NCBI GenBank assembly: GCA_019055375.1
Contig: JAHQIW010007085.1
Coordinates: 99,015-163,014, forward strand
Origin: Parelaphostrongylus tenuis
Lineage: Eukaryota; Nematoda; Chromadorea; Rhabditida; Metastrongylidae
Direction: 5' to 3'
DNA length: 64,000 nucleotides
The position numbers and the translations under genes were made by a program. Under the pieces are notes generated by a model, which searched no databases, was not told where the DNA came from, and saw only the letters and a program-made list of their open reading frames with translations. This document shows, piece by piece, positions 42,481 through 54,291 of the stretch (its first letter is position 1; the number at the start of each line of letters is the position of its first letter).

Positions 42481-44020
42481 ACTGACTATGGCGGCCATTT
42501 TCTGAAATGTTGCCCGAAATTGCACCTAAACCACATCGATTTGATCTCTATACAATCGTGGTGCTCTAGCGGCCTGAGGAATCAAAATTAAACACCACCA
42601 ATGCTCTCCGCTCCTCAGCTCTAGATATGAACACTACTGGGCTTGCTCAAGACCTTCAACGAAGCAACACTCACTTGTTACCGTTTTGGGCCAGTTCGAC
42701 AGCAGCTTTGCAGCCAATTATCTACAATTTGGTGCGTATTTGAATGCCGAGCATTTGCTTTTGATTATGAAAAAAGTCCACGTATCAATGTGGAGAAATG
42801 ATAATTTGTGTGTCTAAAATGAGAAGTCGAGTGATCGACTCGAGAACTTTGAGGAATATGGAGCTGAGTGAAACATTGACTTAGCCCATAAATTAATTAG
42901 ACAAGGATCCATTAACTTGCATAGAGGCAATTAGTTCAGCTAGTCAGTCATCTTAGCGTGCTCAAGAAATGACCCATTTTTAGGGAACAAGCTGGGACAT
43001 TCACCAAATTTTTCCATATGGTTCGGAAGCTCAGTCTAGACAAATATATTCACAAGTGCAAGCAAAACCACTCTCCACAACAAATGAAATGTGCAGCCGT
43101 TGCAGGTGCCTCAAAAAAGGCGGTGGTTTGAGAAACTCTGTGAGAGTTATAGCTTGCAACATCAACACTGGATTTCGCCAAAGAACTGCCGCCGAATACA
43201 GCGCGGAGTGATAGTTCAGGAAGCTTCGTAAAGTACACGAGACCCTCGAAGGTGAGAAATGTAGCAAAATGGAGTTCAGCCAAAAATAGGATTTGCATGG
43301 AAATTGAGGCTAATTTCTAAGATGCAAGAGCGGTTGCAGAGAAACTCATTCAAAGTCGACCATTTACGGTCATTCGCCATTCGTGAAGAAAGTGAAGAAA
43401 TTGCGGTCTCAGAGCGCAGAAAACAGCAGACACCTCTGCACCAACTTAATTCACAAGCAAACATAGTGGACCTTTTTGTGTTAGCATAAATCACATAAAT
43501 GGAAGCCGAAAAGTTTAGCAAGCGCTTTTTTAGCTGCGTAAGACAAAACATGGCAGCGGAAAAGACTTTGAGGTATTAGTGAAGGCCGTGAAACAATAAC
43601 CAAAAACATTGGCTCAAAATTCACTTGAAGAATTTCGAGAAGTTCTCAGAATTCCAGGAATGAACAGAAGAGGAAAGTGTCGGGAAATAACGAATAATAT
43701 TGTCGAAATTGAATGAGAATCAGCTATTGAAAATACCGCGCTAAGTGTCAACAAACACTCATACCGACTGCTCCAGGTTGGGTTGCTTGCTGAAAAACAA
43801 ATTAACACGAACGGTCATTATCATCAAGAACCTCAGTTTGCCAAATAAAAATCCATTATTCTATTGCAGCGCGACGTGGCGAGCGATGGCACATATATGT
43901 GCCACTTGTGACTTCAGGAGATACATTTTTGTCACTTCAATTCACAGAGAAATGTATTCAGTGAAGCTTAGAATATTTCTATAAATCTGTTATAGAGTGA
44001 AAATTGCATCCATTCACAAA
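42481..44020. other. no recognised gene
   Basis: Overlapping short frames on both strands at 43031-43551 (78-91 aa) lack motifs. Nothing else recognised. Confidence 0.4.
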
Positions 44021-44028
44021 ACCTGTAA

Positions 44029-44216
44029 TCTGATAACATGTTTTGAGCCTTTCCTGAGGTCTGGTATAGCAATTATATTAAACTATACGGCTATTTCGCC
44101 TTTACAGTAGCTCAGTGCATTTTGGTTCAAGCCGATCACTTATAAGCGGCGTGCTACTGATGAGTTTGTAGAGGCTAAACAGCTGTCTTACTATTTTGTC
44201 AGATTATCAGATTATT
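44029..44216. repeat. family B TIR element, copy 3 (short)
   Basis: The left TAATCTGATAACATGTTTTG is answered at the right by TCAGATTATCAGATTA. Right-arm hammerhead, plus strand, 44157-44186: CTGATGA, stem II GTTT-GTAG-AGGC (four pairs), TAAAC instead of GAAAC, AGCTGT. The left arm (minus, about 44088-44122) keeps GAAAT and lost part of CUGAUGA. Confidence 0.65.
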
Positions 44217-45660
44217 ATTGTTTTGAGCGAAATCTTCTCAAACACTTGACAGTAAACGTTGAAGACCTGTAATTTTCAAAGATTTCGGGGATTAGGCAAT
44301 CATAATTTCATTGATTCTAACGTTACTCATGAAGTGATTGCTGATGTAATTACATCGCATTGCTCTCATGTTAATTTAACTAATTCCGAATCAAACGGGT
44401 TTAGATTTTTCAAACTCATCAAGAATGTTCTTTGTTTCGGTCTTTCAATTTTACTTTACTATTTTCGTTAGAGTGTTTGCTGTGTTTGCATCTTTTCGTG
44501 TTTTGGAATCAAACAAAATTAAACAAAGAAAACATAGCTTATAATTTTGTCCTGTTTTCGCCGAGTAGCTTTTCTCTGGTCCACTTCGCTTATACTTAGT
44601 CATAATTTCGCACCTTATTTAGTATTAAGGACTTGTCTTGTTTTCTCACAATTCACCTCTAGTGATATATACTATCCTAGGTAGAATTTCCATAACAGAT
44701 ATTCCATAACAGATAGTAATTTTCCAAGCTTTAAACACCAAAAATAAACATCAAAATAGTGTTTCAAAATTTTTTCCTGATACACTTTCTTGTGCGCGTG
44801 TAGTACAAATCACATAGTCATCTCACATATGAACATTACTTAGAGAAAGATCCTTACCCATTTGAGAAAATGTGTGTAACCATTTGCAGGGCAAAAAACA
44901 GATGCTTATTCCCCACTCCCTCCCTCTAGAAAAAAGGTTGGAGATCAAGGAAGTCGGTGAAGACTATTTTGAGCTGGTTATAATCTCCAAACTCTCTCCT
45001 TCCGCAAATGCTGCTTCATGCCGAAGAGATGATAATCCGACATAGCATCATCCTAAAAATATGACTTTGCGGGTAGACCATTTCTTTTGAATGCCGGGCG
45101 ATAGTGCTACCGTCATATCTGAGTATATTGTATAATATTTTGCATAATAGCAGTCTTTCGGCATTAAGTCAATTTGAGTTGAAAAACAGAGTAAAACATT
45201 AGCTTGAAGGAAAGTATGAGGCAGCTCAATGGCTGTTTGTACACTGTTGTGAGCAAACATTCTGTGTGGACCATGAAAGGTCAATTAATGAATCAGTGTT
45301 CATTTTTACTGCTCAGCTTTTGATACCTTTTGTATTGTAGGTTCTTTCGCTCTTCCAGGAATCATGTTTTTGCGTCAAACGACCCAGTGTGTTTGTGTTA
45401 GAAGTTTGAAAATTTTCCATATCATATGGAGCATTTTTTATTCATATACATTGGTATTTTTTGTCCGTGAATTGTTTATGGGCGAGATTTTTATCTTATT
45501 AGTAAGTGTAGCACATGCAATTCCTTCTAATATAGGCTTTAGATTTTTTTACACGAATCTAATCGCGTACGACTTAACACTTTGCCAGCCTTATAAGGTT
45601 GAACTAGATATAAACTAGATAAATGCATAGTTTTTTGCACAAACTTTCCAGTGGGTCTCT
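44217..45660. other. no recognised gene
   Basis: AT-rich; frames such as 45364-45618 show no splice pattern or motif. Confidence 0.4.
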
Positions 45661-45664
45661 CGCT

Positions 45665-46000
45665 CTATCCGACAGTCGCAAAGCTGAAACAATGTGCAAT
45701 CCCAACCTGCCCGATGCCAACATTGAAGCGCTCTATTCACATCGTGCTACATCGCCCTGCCCCAGTTTTCATGACAAAGTCTGTAGTTGCACAGATTTCT
45801 CTTTCAAAGCAGAATCAAAGTTACAAAAAAAGAAAAATTTTCAGACCATGATAGCTCCTGAGATTGACAAGGCCGTGCTGGGAATAACGCTGACATCCAT
45901 GGTCGTGTTAACTGTGGATTCCGCCTTCATCATACTACCGCATAAGGCAGTCACCGTGCTACCTACGACTATGAAGTGTGGTATTTTATACACATCTACC
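45665..46000 (-). pseudogene. decayed member of the secreted-protein family (exons 4-5)
   Basis: Minus strand. Exon-4 remnant (about 45849-45995): KIPHFIVVGSTVTALCGSMM then VIPSTALSISGAIMV, matching CIIVGNTV..IC and (V)SIPG.HLTVSGT.T. Exon-5 remnant (45665-45787): TTDFVMKTGAGRCSTM, a stop, then HCFSFATVG and stop, matching NIIMANWS...MWQ and FFSA.ATVG. Frameshifts, an in-frame stop and a damaged acceptor show decay. The 126-aa plus ORF at 45623-46003 is its antisense. Confidence 0.65.
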
Positions 46001-46004
46001 TGAA

Positions 46005-49000
46005 GCGCAATTGAATTCTTCACTAAATGTTTGCTCTCATCAAAAAGTAAGATAATACAAAAATTAGTTTCTTTGAGCAGTTTTTGCTCTTTTCCTGATT
46101 GTATTATTATACAATGAGATTGAGAGAATTAACAGCAACCGCGTCCTTCCGTTGATTAGAAGTCACCGTTTTTTGCTGAGCTTTATTTCAATATTCTCCT
46201 TCTGAGTGATGTACAAAATTTACAACGTCGAACTCTTTTTTTACCATCAAACATCGCTTTTGCTCTCGGGACATTTTCATCTGAGAACAAATGTATAACT
46301 GTTATATATCAAAATAATCACAGGATGCTGCTTTCAACGATAGTAAAAACAAAAATTCAAAAGCACGAAAAATAATCAACAAAAACGAAAAAGTTCGAAA
46401 AATTTCCTGCCAACCCTGCAGAAAAGTTGTCGAGCACGTCATCTAGCAGGCAGTCTCGAGAATAGCCAGATGGAGGCGCTTTATAGAGCGTCCGCAGTTG
46501 CTTGCGAACTGTGTTGGGATGCTGTGGAAACAATTCCGCGTCGAGCCTCCTCGAGCATCATTAGCCACTCGGCCACAGTAATCAGAATATTCCAAGTGAA
46601 CATAGAATCCCACGCAGATCACGTCGATCGACTTGTCGGTCGAAAATCTGAGAAAATGGTCTATGTTGTTGTCCTAAGGAAATCTTGCATTTGGACAGTT
46701 GATTGAGATTCGAACGATTGCCCGTAAAATTCGGGCACGCGATATTTGATCGATTCTGCTCCAAATTAATCAAATAGGGACAGAAAAAGCCAAAAAGGAT
46801 ATTAAAGTCGAAAACGAGTTTGACATTTACATTTGTAAATCGATACCGAAAATGGCTGCCATAGTGGTAATGAAGAGGTGAGAAATTTTATCTTGAGCAA
46901 AGAATAAACCCTCCTTCTCGACATATCAGGCGAAAGCGAAGTTGCTTCAGGTGCAACTTTCTGCTTGATCAAACCATTGGCCATACACCATATGCTCTAT
47001 CAATAAGTGACAAAGACGTTTGAAAGAAAGTGGGTGACCCCGGACAGGACAATCGGCTGGCCCCGTAGTAATTATTCAGGGTCACATAGAGATTCACTAT
47101 CACCACGATTTTGCAACTGAAGCAAATAGTAATGCTATGTGACAACTCGAGAAAATGTGACTAAAAATCCATCTTGTCGCACTGAAACACTTTATGAGAT
47201 ACTCAGCATCATTAGGGGATGACAACTTTACTGGTCTAAATTGTTACCGTTATTGAGTTCAAGAGTATAGACTACACTACTCGTAAACTTTTCATCCTTG
47301 ATTCAGAGTATGTTACCTGAAAAGTGTGATGTATAGAAGTTGATAAATCTCAGTGATTGGCATTACACTACCTTGCAATCCTTAATAGCATTTGTGGTAA
47401 GCTATGAATTACCAAGGCACCAATTCATTTCAATTTCTTATGAGGAGAGATTAGAGAATAAAAGAGAGAGAAGAGCATTTAAAGAGAGAAGAACTTTTTT
47501 TATGTAATACATTTATTCGTCTAACAGAGTGCTTACAAGATCTTTAGCTTTGCATCGGCAAAAGGAAGCTCGCTTAAAATTGAGGCAGTCGGTATATTTG
47601 GAAGTTTAGATTGAGTGGTGTGTGAAGAACGAGCACGTACAGCCCATGATATATTACTCTTTGCTGCCTAACTTTTCTTCCAAACCCTCAACTCCACTTA
47701 CTTATCATGAAGCGAATGGATTATTAAATGCGTTAAGAAGTGATCACAAATGTTTCCGGTCAACCTAATTTTAAAAATAATAGCTGGTTTGAACACATGT
47801 GAGCTACGAAAGAGTGCAGCTTAAGCTTGCATGCTCATATCTATAAAAATTGTTATTCTTGGTCACAATTTTAGAGGACACAAATCACTATAATTATGAT
47901 TGCCGAATAGTAATTGCGTGGAGCTTAATCGAATCACTCAGGACTTAGCAGAATGATTAGCTTAAGTACAAAAGTGATGTGTCATAAAGACGATATTTTT
48001 TCGGAAAAGTGTTCAACAAAAATTCATTCTCTAGGTCTGGGTATCAAGTAGGAGTTCTTCTTTATCAAGACTCACCAACGCTGCAGTGATGAAGTTTATG
48101 TTTTCCATTGCTGAAAAATAATGAATTACAATTGGATAATGCATAAGCAATGCATCTCTACACCGCGAACCGAAAAATTCTCCTGAGTACATGGATTTCT
48201 ATTCGCTACCTCTCAAAAAAGCATGCTTATTACTGTTGAGCGTAGATCAAGAGGTTTAGTAATAAGTGATCTACAAAGTATATCCGAGCAAACAAAGTAA
48301 TCATATGTGATACATGATTTTATTTTCACTACTACAGCGCACTGAAAGCTTTTCTAGAAATTGAGCATATTGGAACGCTTGAAATTTTAGCTTCCAAACA
48401 TCTATCAGAATCCTAGAAGCCTTTCTTTAAACCAGAAAGCGTGGTCTCAAAAAGTTAATGAAAAGTTTACTCTAAAATGACTTTCATAAGGCTACAAAGA
48501 GTGGTGTCAGTGCAAAAAGAAAACCACGCGTTACATTCGGCTTTGAAAGCTCGCCGCTCGAAAATCAGAAGGGCTTATTTACTAAGCGGAACTAAAGAAA
48601 GTTTGTACTCGTAAAAACAACTGAACAAAGTCTCTTTTAAAGCATCAGTACAGGAAAGCTGAAAATTTACCCAAAATGGAGAAAAATTTTCGAATGACTA
48701 ACGAGAATTGCGCTCCTTTCGAATGACGTTGCTTACAGCGATTCCAAGTCGTTATTCATCTGGAAACTTCTCACCAATATGAAAGACTTTTCGGCTTTTT
48801 GTATCAATATTATACGTGAAACTTTGCTCTAGATCTATGCCTACGAACCACATTTTTGCTTTACTTTGACAAATAAGCCCGTTATGAAGTTTGAGCAGCG
48901 ATTTATTTGCGTTGATTGTACCACGTGGTTTTCTTTTCCCAGTGAGAGCACTCCTTGTAAGCCTTTACGAAAGCCAATTTTAGAGCAGAAGTTTTTGAGA

Positions 49001-49500
49001 TTTGGGCTATAGATTGACTATTAGCAAGCCAGCTAAAATCCTCTGGTTAATAGATTTTGTGTTCACTGCTTTCGTGATAAAACTCATGCGAGCCAGTAAT
49101 TCTATTGATAAATCATCACCAACGCTGCTATCTTCGATTGCTCTTATGCAAAGCGGAAGAAACGGAGTTCGTTTCGTTCCAAATTGGTCAAAGCTCTTGA
49201 TCTGTTGAGTCGCATCGAAGCAAGATAATATCCGGAGCAATTTCATAACACTGCACAACTAAAGCAAACATAAGAACTCGTTGAAATTAATACATTCGTG
49301 GTCTTTAATGGGAACACTTTTGTGGAGCGGAAGAAGGCGAATTGCAAGCTTTTGTGGTGAAATAATCTTTTGCTTATACACTACAACTGGCATTAGCGAA
49401 TGGTAAGAAGAAATTGGTAAATGGACTCTAGAATACTTTTTGTCAAACTTTGGCCACTCATCATAACATTCGTTTCGAGTGGTTTCTTAAGACCACAGCT
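46005..49500. other. no recognised gene; weak repeat fragments
   Basis: A diffuse-repeat-like stretch lies at 48320-48430 (ACAGCGC, TTTTATTTTCACTAC). Short opposed frames at 49002-49258 are motif-free. No exon of the secreted-protein family was found here. Confidence 0.35.
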
Positions 49501-49576
49501 CAAAGTTCAATATGTCTTGCAATCATTTTTGAGTCACGCATGTCATTGGTCTGTCAATGAGGGCTGACTTATAGAG

Positions 49577-49618
49577 CCTCATACACGTGTTTCGATTTTG
49601 CGATCTCTTTAGTCGGGC
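49577..49618 (-). ncRNA. hammerhead-like motif, left arm (core mutated)
   Basis: Minus strand: GCCCGA, CTAAAGA (two changes from CTGACGA), stem II GATC-GCAA-AATC, GAAACACGTGTA. Probably inactive. Confidence 0.55.
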
Positions 49619-49894
49619 AGTTACCCTTTCTCGTTTTTTGCTAATCTCTGTGGGTGCTCTAGTTCCCACACTAAGAGTTAGCGAAGACGAACGATTTACA
49701 CTCTATGTCCATCGAAAAACTCACAAAAACAGAGTGTTGTACACTCGATTGCTCGTGGCTAGATCGAGTGTACAATACTCTGTGTTTGGTGAGTTTTTCA
49801 CTGGGCATAGAGTGTAAAGCGTTCGTCGTCGCTAACTCTTAGTGTGGGAACTAGGGCACCCACAAAGATTAGTAAAAGACGAGAAAGGGTAACT

Positions 49895-49937
49895 GCCCGA
49901 CTGACGAGATCGCAAGATCGAAACACGTGTATCGAGC
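49895..49937 (+). ncRNA. hammerhead ribozyme candidate, right arm
   Basis: GCCCGA, CTGACGA (49901-49907), stem II GATC-GCAA-GATC with four perfect pairs, GAAA (49920-49923), stem III palindrome ACACGTGT, A49931 as cleavage-site base, and TCGAGC pairing with GCCCGA at five of six positions. The core is complete. Confidence 0.75.
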
Positions 49938-50156
49938 TCTATAAGTCAGCCCTCATTGACAGACCACTAACATGCGTGGCTCAAAAATGATTGCAAGGTA
50001 TATTAAATTTTGGCCACTCACTCCAGCACGAATGCTTCGGAGTACGTTCATATTGAGATTAGATACCGGTAGTGCTTCATTTAATAATTGGATTGACAGT
50101 TTCGACTCTTCAAATTTTCCAATAGAAAACCTGAAAATCATGAATCGTGAACCTGC

Positions 50157-50304
50157 TGTTAGCATTATAAGGCGTGGCACAATAGCCTGAGCTAGTTCTT
50201 TGCTTGCTACAATACCAGAAACATTTACACGAGCATCGGCCATTTTGCTGTAAACTATTGAAAAGGCAACGTGGAGCCTGTGACTATGAAGTTCCTAAAT
50301 CTTG
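50157..50304 (-). pseudogene. isolated exon 2 of the secreted-protein family
   Basis: Minus strand, acceptor AACATTGCAG at 50305, then ARFRNFIVTGSTLP, a one-base deletion, then FSIVYSKMADARVNVSGIVA, SKELAQAIVPRLIMLT. Length 148 nt against 149 in both other copies; the donor GT is changed to GC. It lies between the family A foldback and an RTE fragment; no other exon was found next to it. Confidence 0.7.
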
Positions 50305-50589
50305 CTGCAATGTTCCTAGCTAGGAGTCACTTTCGGGAAAACTTTTTAATGAATATAATGATAAAAAAACGCAGTTTAACTATTGCTAATGTTTCTTTTT
50401 AAGAAGAAGAATTCCTATTCATTGCGCCATTCGATTATATACAACTGTGAACTCTTCTTTGTTGACGGCGACGAAGATTTCTAGTCAGGAAGGGATCTTC
50501 TCAAGAATTGCAATGGAGGATACAGATATGGGAGTGGACCAGGTCGGATCCAAAATTGATTGCAGAGCCAAACCAAAATTTTTAGCAGA

Positions 50590-52215
50590 ATTCTTACCAA
50601 AATTGATCATAGAAAAATAACTCTAATGAGACACTCAGCTTTCCGTGTAGTTGCAGAGGTCCCGATGGCATTTCTCCAGACTAGACCCATTTTGTGCTGG
50701 TTTAACAACTGTCTTCTTTTGTATCTAAGTAGATTCTTCTGCAAGGAACTCCTGCACCTGACACCCTGACACTGATCAACAGCCTAGTCAAGTGTGCCAC
50801 GGAAGTATCAAGCCTCAGTTTCCTTCCCTTTTCGAGCAACTTCTTAGTAGTGGATGAGATATAGTCAGAACTTTGTTTGGGCGATTGGTGCTAAGTTTTG
50901 AGTTTGTTAACAAGCAGCTCGTAGTCTTTGATCGAGTCCTGCTTTATCTGTTAATTGATTAGAAGAGGATTTTGTCAAAATCATTTATGCGTACACGACT
51001 TGCTTTGCTTTTCTTGAGGTCGATAGCACTTATTTTCCACCTTATGGTGGAATTCAATCTTCTCACTCAAGAGGTAGTGTTCAGATCCCGTACATCACTG
51101 AAGTGTAAAAAGGCACTATTTTTTTTTTGGTATGTGGTCGATCTCCACGGAGGTCCTGCTATTAGGAGACTCCCATGTCCATGACCGTTTTCTTTCTCCG
51201 CAAAAAATGAGTTGCCATGGAAGAGACGTGTCCTGGACGACACTCTTACAAGATGGTCTCCGTTCTCGTTCCATTCTCATATTCCAAATTTTCCTATCCT
51301 GTATTCATTTCCTCTGGCTGTTACTAATTTTACGTTGAGGTCTCCAACAACGAAGTTGTAAAAGGACTTTCCGCTGCAGGTGACTTTCTCCAACTTGTCG
51401 TAACATACGTCTATTTCGCTCTTATTAGCTGTAAAAGTTGATGAGTAGCAGTAGTAACTCTCGACGCAAATGTTGGAGGTAATGGATAGCTAGGAGCTGT
51501 GATCGAACTTTGTACGAGATGACTAGACAGGAGACATATAGTTGCACGACAAGGCCAACGCCTCCGACATTTAATGACGGGTTATTCGCTCTACAAATAA
51601 CGAGATTTTAGTGATCTGGTTGTCTAATGTCGGCTTTCGTGCTTTTCGTTTCGTGTAGGGCGACCACATGAAATTTAAGGTGGCCAGCGGCCTCAAAAAG
51701 GGGCGTGATGGTTATCGCCTGAAGGAACTGTTTTGCTGTTATAGGTGCAAAGCAAGAAGCAGCCTCCAGGCGAGCCGTAGGGGCGTTTTTTTGTTCTGCG
51801 TTTTACTAATAACGTCCGTAGAGCCTGAAATTCGATAGCCTATCTCCGGTCGTCTCACCTCACGACCTCGTGGCCGGGAGCACCTAGTCAACAGGGTACT
51901 GGGCAGAATATTTTTTGTTGGAATAGCCGATTTGCTTCTCTGAATCTCGAGTTCAGCATAGCTAGAACCTCCCAAGGGTCGTTACGACACCAAGCGGTCA
52001 CTGGCCCTTGTGAATTTGAGAAAGTTTAGCAATTTGAGACTAGTAGCTGCCAAGACGGTGGTCATACCTGGTACGGTTTATCCTTAGCTGGACTTTCCGG
52101 GTAAAAAAGTCGGAGTCCTCCCTTGCTTCGGTGTCCTGGTAAGGAGTTGAACCCCCGATGTGTTTCACGGTCCGACACTCGGAAAGGCTTTCCAACCACA
52201 ATGAGGCGGTAAACC
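50590..52215 (-). mobile_element. RTE-type non-LTR retrotransposon, 5' half, decayed
   Basis: Minus strand. The 5' region (52215-51780) includes a TTCAACTCC box and a 78-codon frame. The endonuclease region follows at 51700-51000: ALHETKSTKADIRQ, LNVGGVGLVVQ, INFYS, RSWTWESPNSRTSVEIDHI, the last being the conserved end of RTE-type AP endonucleases. The linker (50980-50600) includes STTKKLLEKGRKLRLDTSVA and SLQKNLLRYKRRQL. Stops and frame changes throughout; the RT domain is missing. Confidence 0.82.
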
Positions 52216-52815
52216 ATTCAAGAAGTGGTAGCTATTTTACAAAATTCAAACGTTTTTCGTTCTCATTTTTGCTAATTTGGCAGAATATCTGATACAGGAC
52301 GAAGAACTTCTTGTTGATAACTGAATATCGCTCATTCTGAAAAAAAAACCCAAATATATGATGTAGAAGAATGGTCTTTTTGTAATATCATTTGATTAAC
52401 TTTGGCTACCATTGACAACCACTTATCGATAGACAGACGAGTGATTTCGAGGGTGAGGTTACGATCTAGTGTCGCCTTAAAGTAGAATTCACAATACATT
52501 TCGAAGATTTCTTTGTTTTCTTCTGTCTTGCATCGTTCTGCAAATAGTATGTTTATGGACAATAGTGAGATAATGATGGAAGATCTTTTCCGAATTGTAT
52601 GCCAGGAGAATTCTTTGATATAACTTCTTGAATGCACAGTTCTGATTAGTTCTTATAGGAAGCACCAAATCAAAATTTATCAGATTTTGAACTTTGATTT
52701 GCATTACGCTGAGCTAATCAATATTTAGGTGATTTGACAGTTTACTGCTATGGTAATGCTACAACAAATCCAGACTATACAATATTGTTTGCCTGAAACT
52801 CATCACAGTTCAATT

Positions 52816-54291
52816 TCAATTTCCTCCAACAATAGCCGATGCCGAGAAGAAGTGTGACTCAAATGGACTCAGTGCCACCATCCGAACAGCTCTGTTCACT
52901 ACACTTTGCCACATCGTCCTCGACCAATTCGCCATGATAATATTTGTTGTCTACATAATTTTCTCAAGAGAATGAAGTTGAATAAGAAAGAAATCTAATC
53001 GAACCGTGAGAGTTCCTGAAACTGTCAGGTGTGTGCCATTAACAGCTGTAACGACCACAGCTTTATCACACATCATCGCGCCTACTCTAACCGCTTTCAT
53101 CTTGCATATTCCCTTCACCGTGTTGCCAACAATAATGCATCTATCGTTATTGTCATCTTCTGGAAAAAAAATCCTAAAATCTAGGAAAACATCTTTTCAC
53201 AATTTAACTGTGCAACAAAGAAGAAGAAGCTAAAAACAGTTTTGATAACTAGTTTCTCATTTGTTGAACTCATTTGAAACATTAATTGCCATTTTAAACA
53301 GTTCTTCTTCCTCACTAAAAAAAGACATGAAAAACCTTTTCAAAACTATAATCAAATTCAAGGTTATCAATTTCAATGCTTTTCTGACAGTTTTCTCCCT
53401 ATTCACAGCACCTTCTTCTATTTCTGAGAATTGCTCGTTCTTCTGCTTATCAACAAACACAGCTGCTCTTTTCGAGCCCTTTAAGATCATTAAAATGGAT
53501 TTTGAATATGAAATACCAACGCATATCCACCGCAGGCTTAAGAGTAACTTTCTTGCATTCAAGTGGATCGTACGTGACATTAATAGAAAGTTGGCCCAAA
53601 ATGCTGGAGATCATAGATCTGGTAGGAGAGCGCTACGAGCTTGGCGTTCGAGAACGTCAAATACCTAAACAGCAAAATTTTTCTTTCCTCTAAAGAGTTT
53701 ACTCGGAACTGATTTCAATGAACTTATGTGGAGCTGTGCAAGTTTTGCTAGCAGTAGGAACCAGAGAAGTAGCTATGATATTGATGATTATCTCCTATGC
53801 TTTTCTAGAGCTCGTAAAAGGCTAAAACTATTGAATCAGGAGCCGAAAACTTACTGTTCGCATCATAAGACGTTGTACAAATGTTTGAGCTGCTCCTTTG
53901 TCAGTTGCAATACCAGCTACCTGAGTAGCAACTTCAGTCGTTCCTGCGTAAACCATCGCAACAGGCAAGGAGAATCCGCTGACTGTGAAGGGTCTAGTGC
54001 TCGCTATAACAGGTTAAATGATGCTCTAAGGATATTTTCCAGTTCTTATTTGAATCGAATTCCTTATATCAAAAGTGACGGACTTCGATGGCCTTTGTAC
54101 ATTGATGAAGTGTCAGATATATTTGTTACAAATGGAGTTAGTAAAATTCATCTAGGATTGAAAATATTAGTGATAATATAAGAAATTTTGTGTTCTTTAC
54201 CTTGTCCTGCAGGCATCACTCTACATCCCAATACTATCGAGATTGTGGTTAGCAGTGAAATTATAAACGGATTGATCGGAACTTTCGACAT
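52816..54291 (-). CDS. nematode-type small secreted protein, five exons (one frameshift in exon 3)
   Basis: Exon 1 (54201-54291): signal peptide MSKVPINPFIISLLTTISI, VLGCRVMPAGQ, donor GTAAAG. Exon 2 (53855-54003, 149 nt): STRPFTVSGFSLPVAMVYAG to TFVQRLMMRT, donor GTAAGT. Exon 3 (53521-53664): VFDVLERQARSALLPD, a one-base deletion, MISSILGQLSINVTYDPLEC. Exon 4 (53005-53159): RCIIVGNTVKGICKMKAVRV to GTHLTVSGTLT, donor GTTCGA. Exon 5 (52816-52950): TTNIIMANWSRTMWQSVVNR, AVRM to FFSASAIVGGN, stop. Product about 224 aa, predicted secreted, with conserved Cys residues (GC.VMP, PLEC, CIIV, GIC, MC). Every intron has GT..AG and the same phases as the plus-strand copies. The deletion in exon 3 is the only defect: a young pseudogene or a sequence error. 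Function unknown to me. Confidence 0.8.

Larger units (their letters stand above)
49501..50012. repeat. family A foldback element, about 255-bp arms, hammerhead in each arm
   Basis: The left arm from CAAAGTTCAATATGTCTTGC inward and the right arm from CAAAATTTAATATACCTTGC (read inward on the minus strand) are inverted copies. They meet around 49738-49774 (TGTACACTCGAT / ATCGAGTGTACA). GGGCTGACTTATAGAGC and GCTCTATAAGTCAGCCC lie about 60 bases in from each end. Very few mismatches separate the arms, so insertion or arm homogenisation is recent. No ORF inside is credible. Confidence 0.9.

Noticed and set aside
45623..46003. 126-aa plus ORF
   Set aside because: Antisense to the decayed secreted-protein exons on the minus strand, which show family motifs.
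53261..53668. 135-aa plus ORF and overlapping 107-aa minus ORF
   Set aside because: They overlap exon 3 and an intron of the minus-strand secreted-protein gene in the wrong strand or frame.
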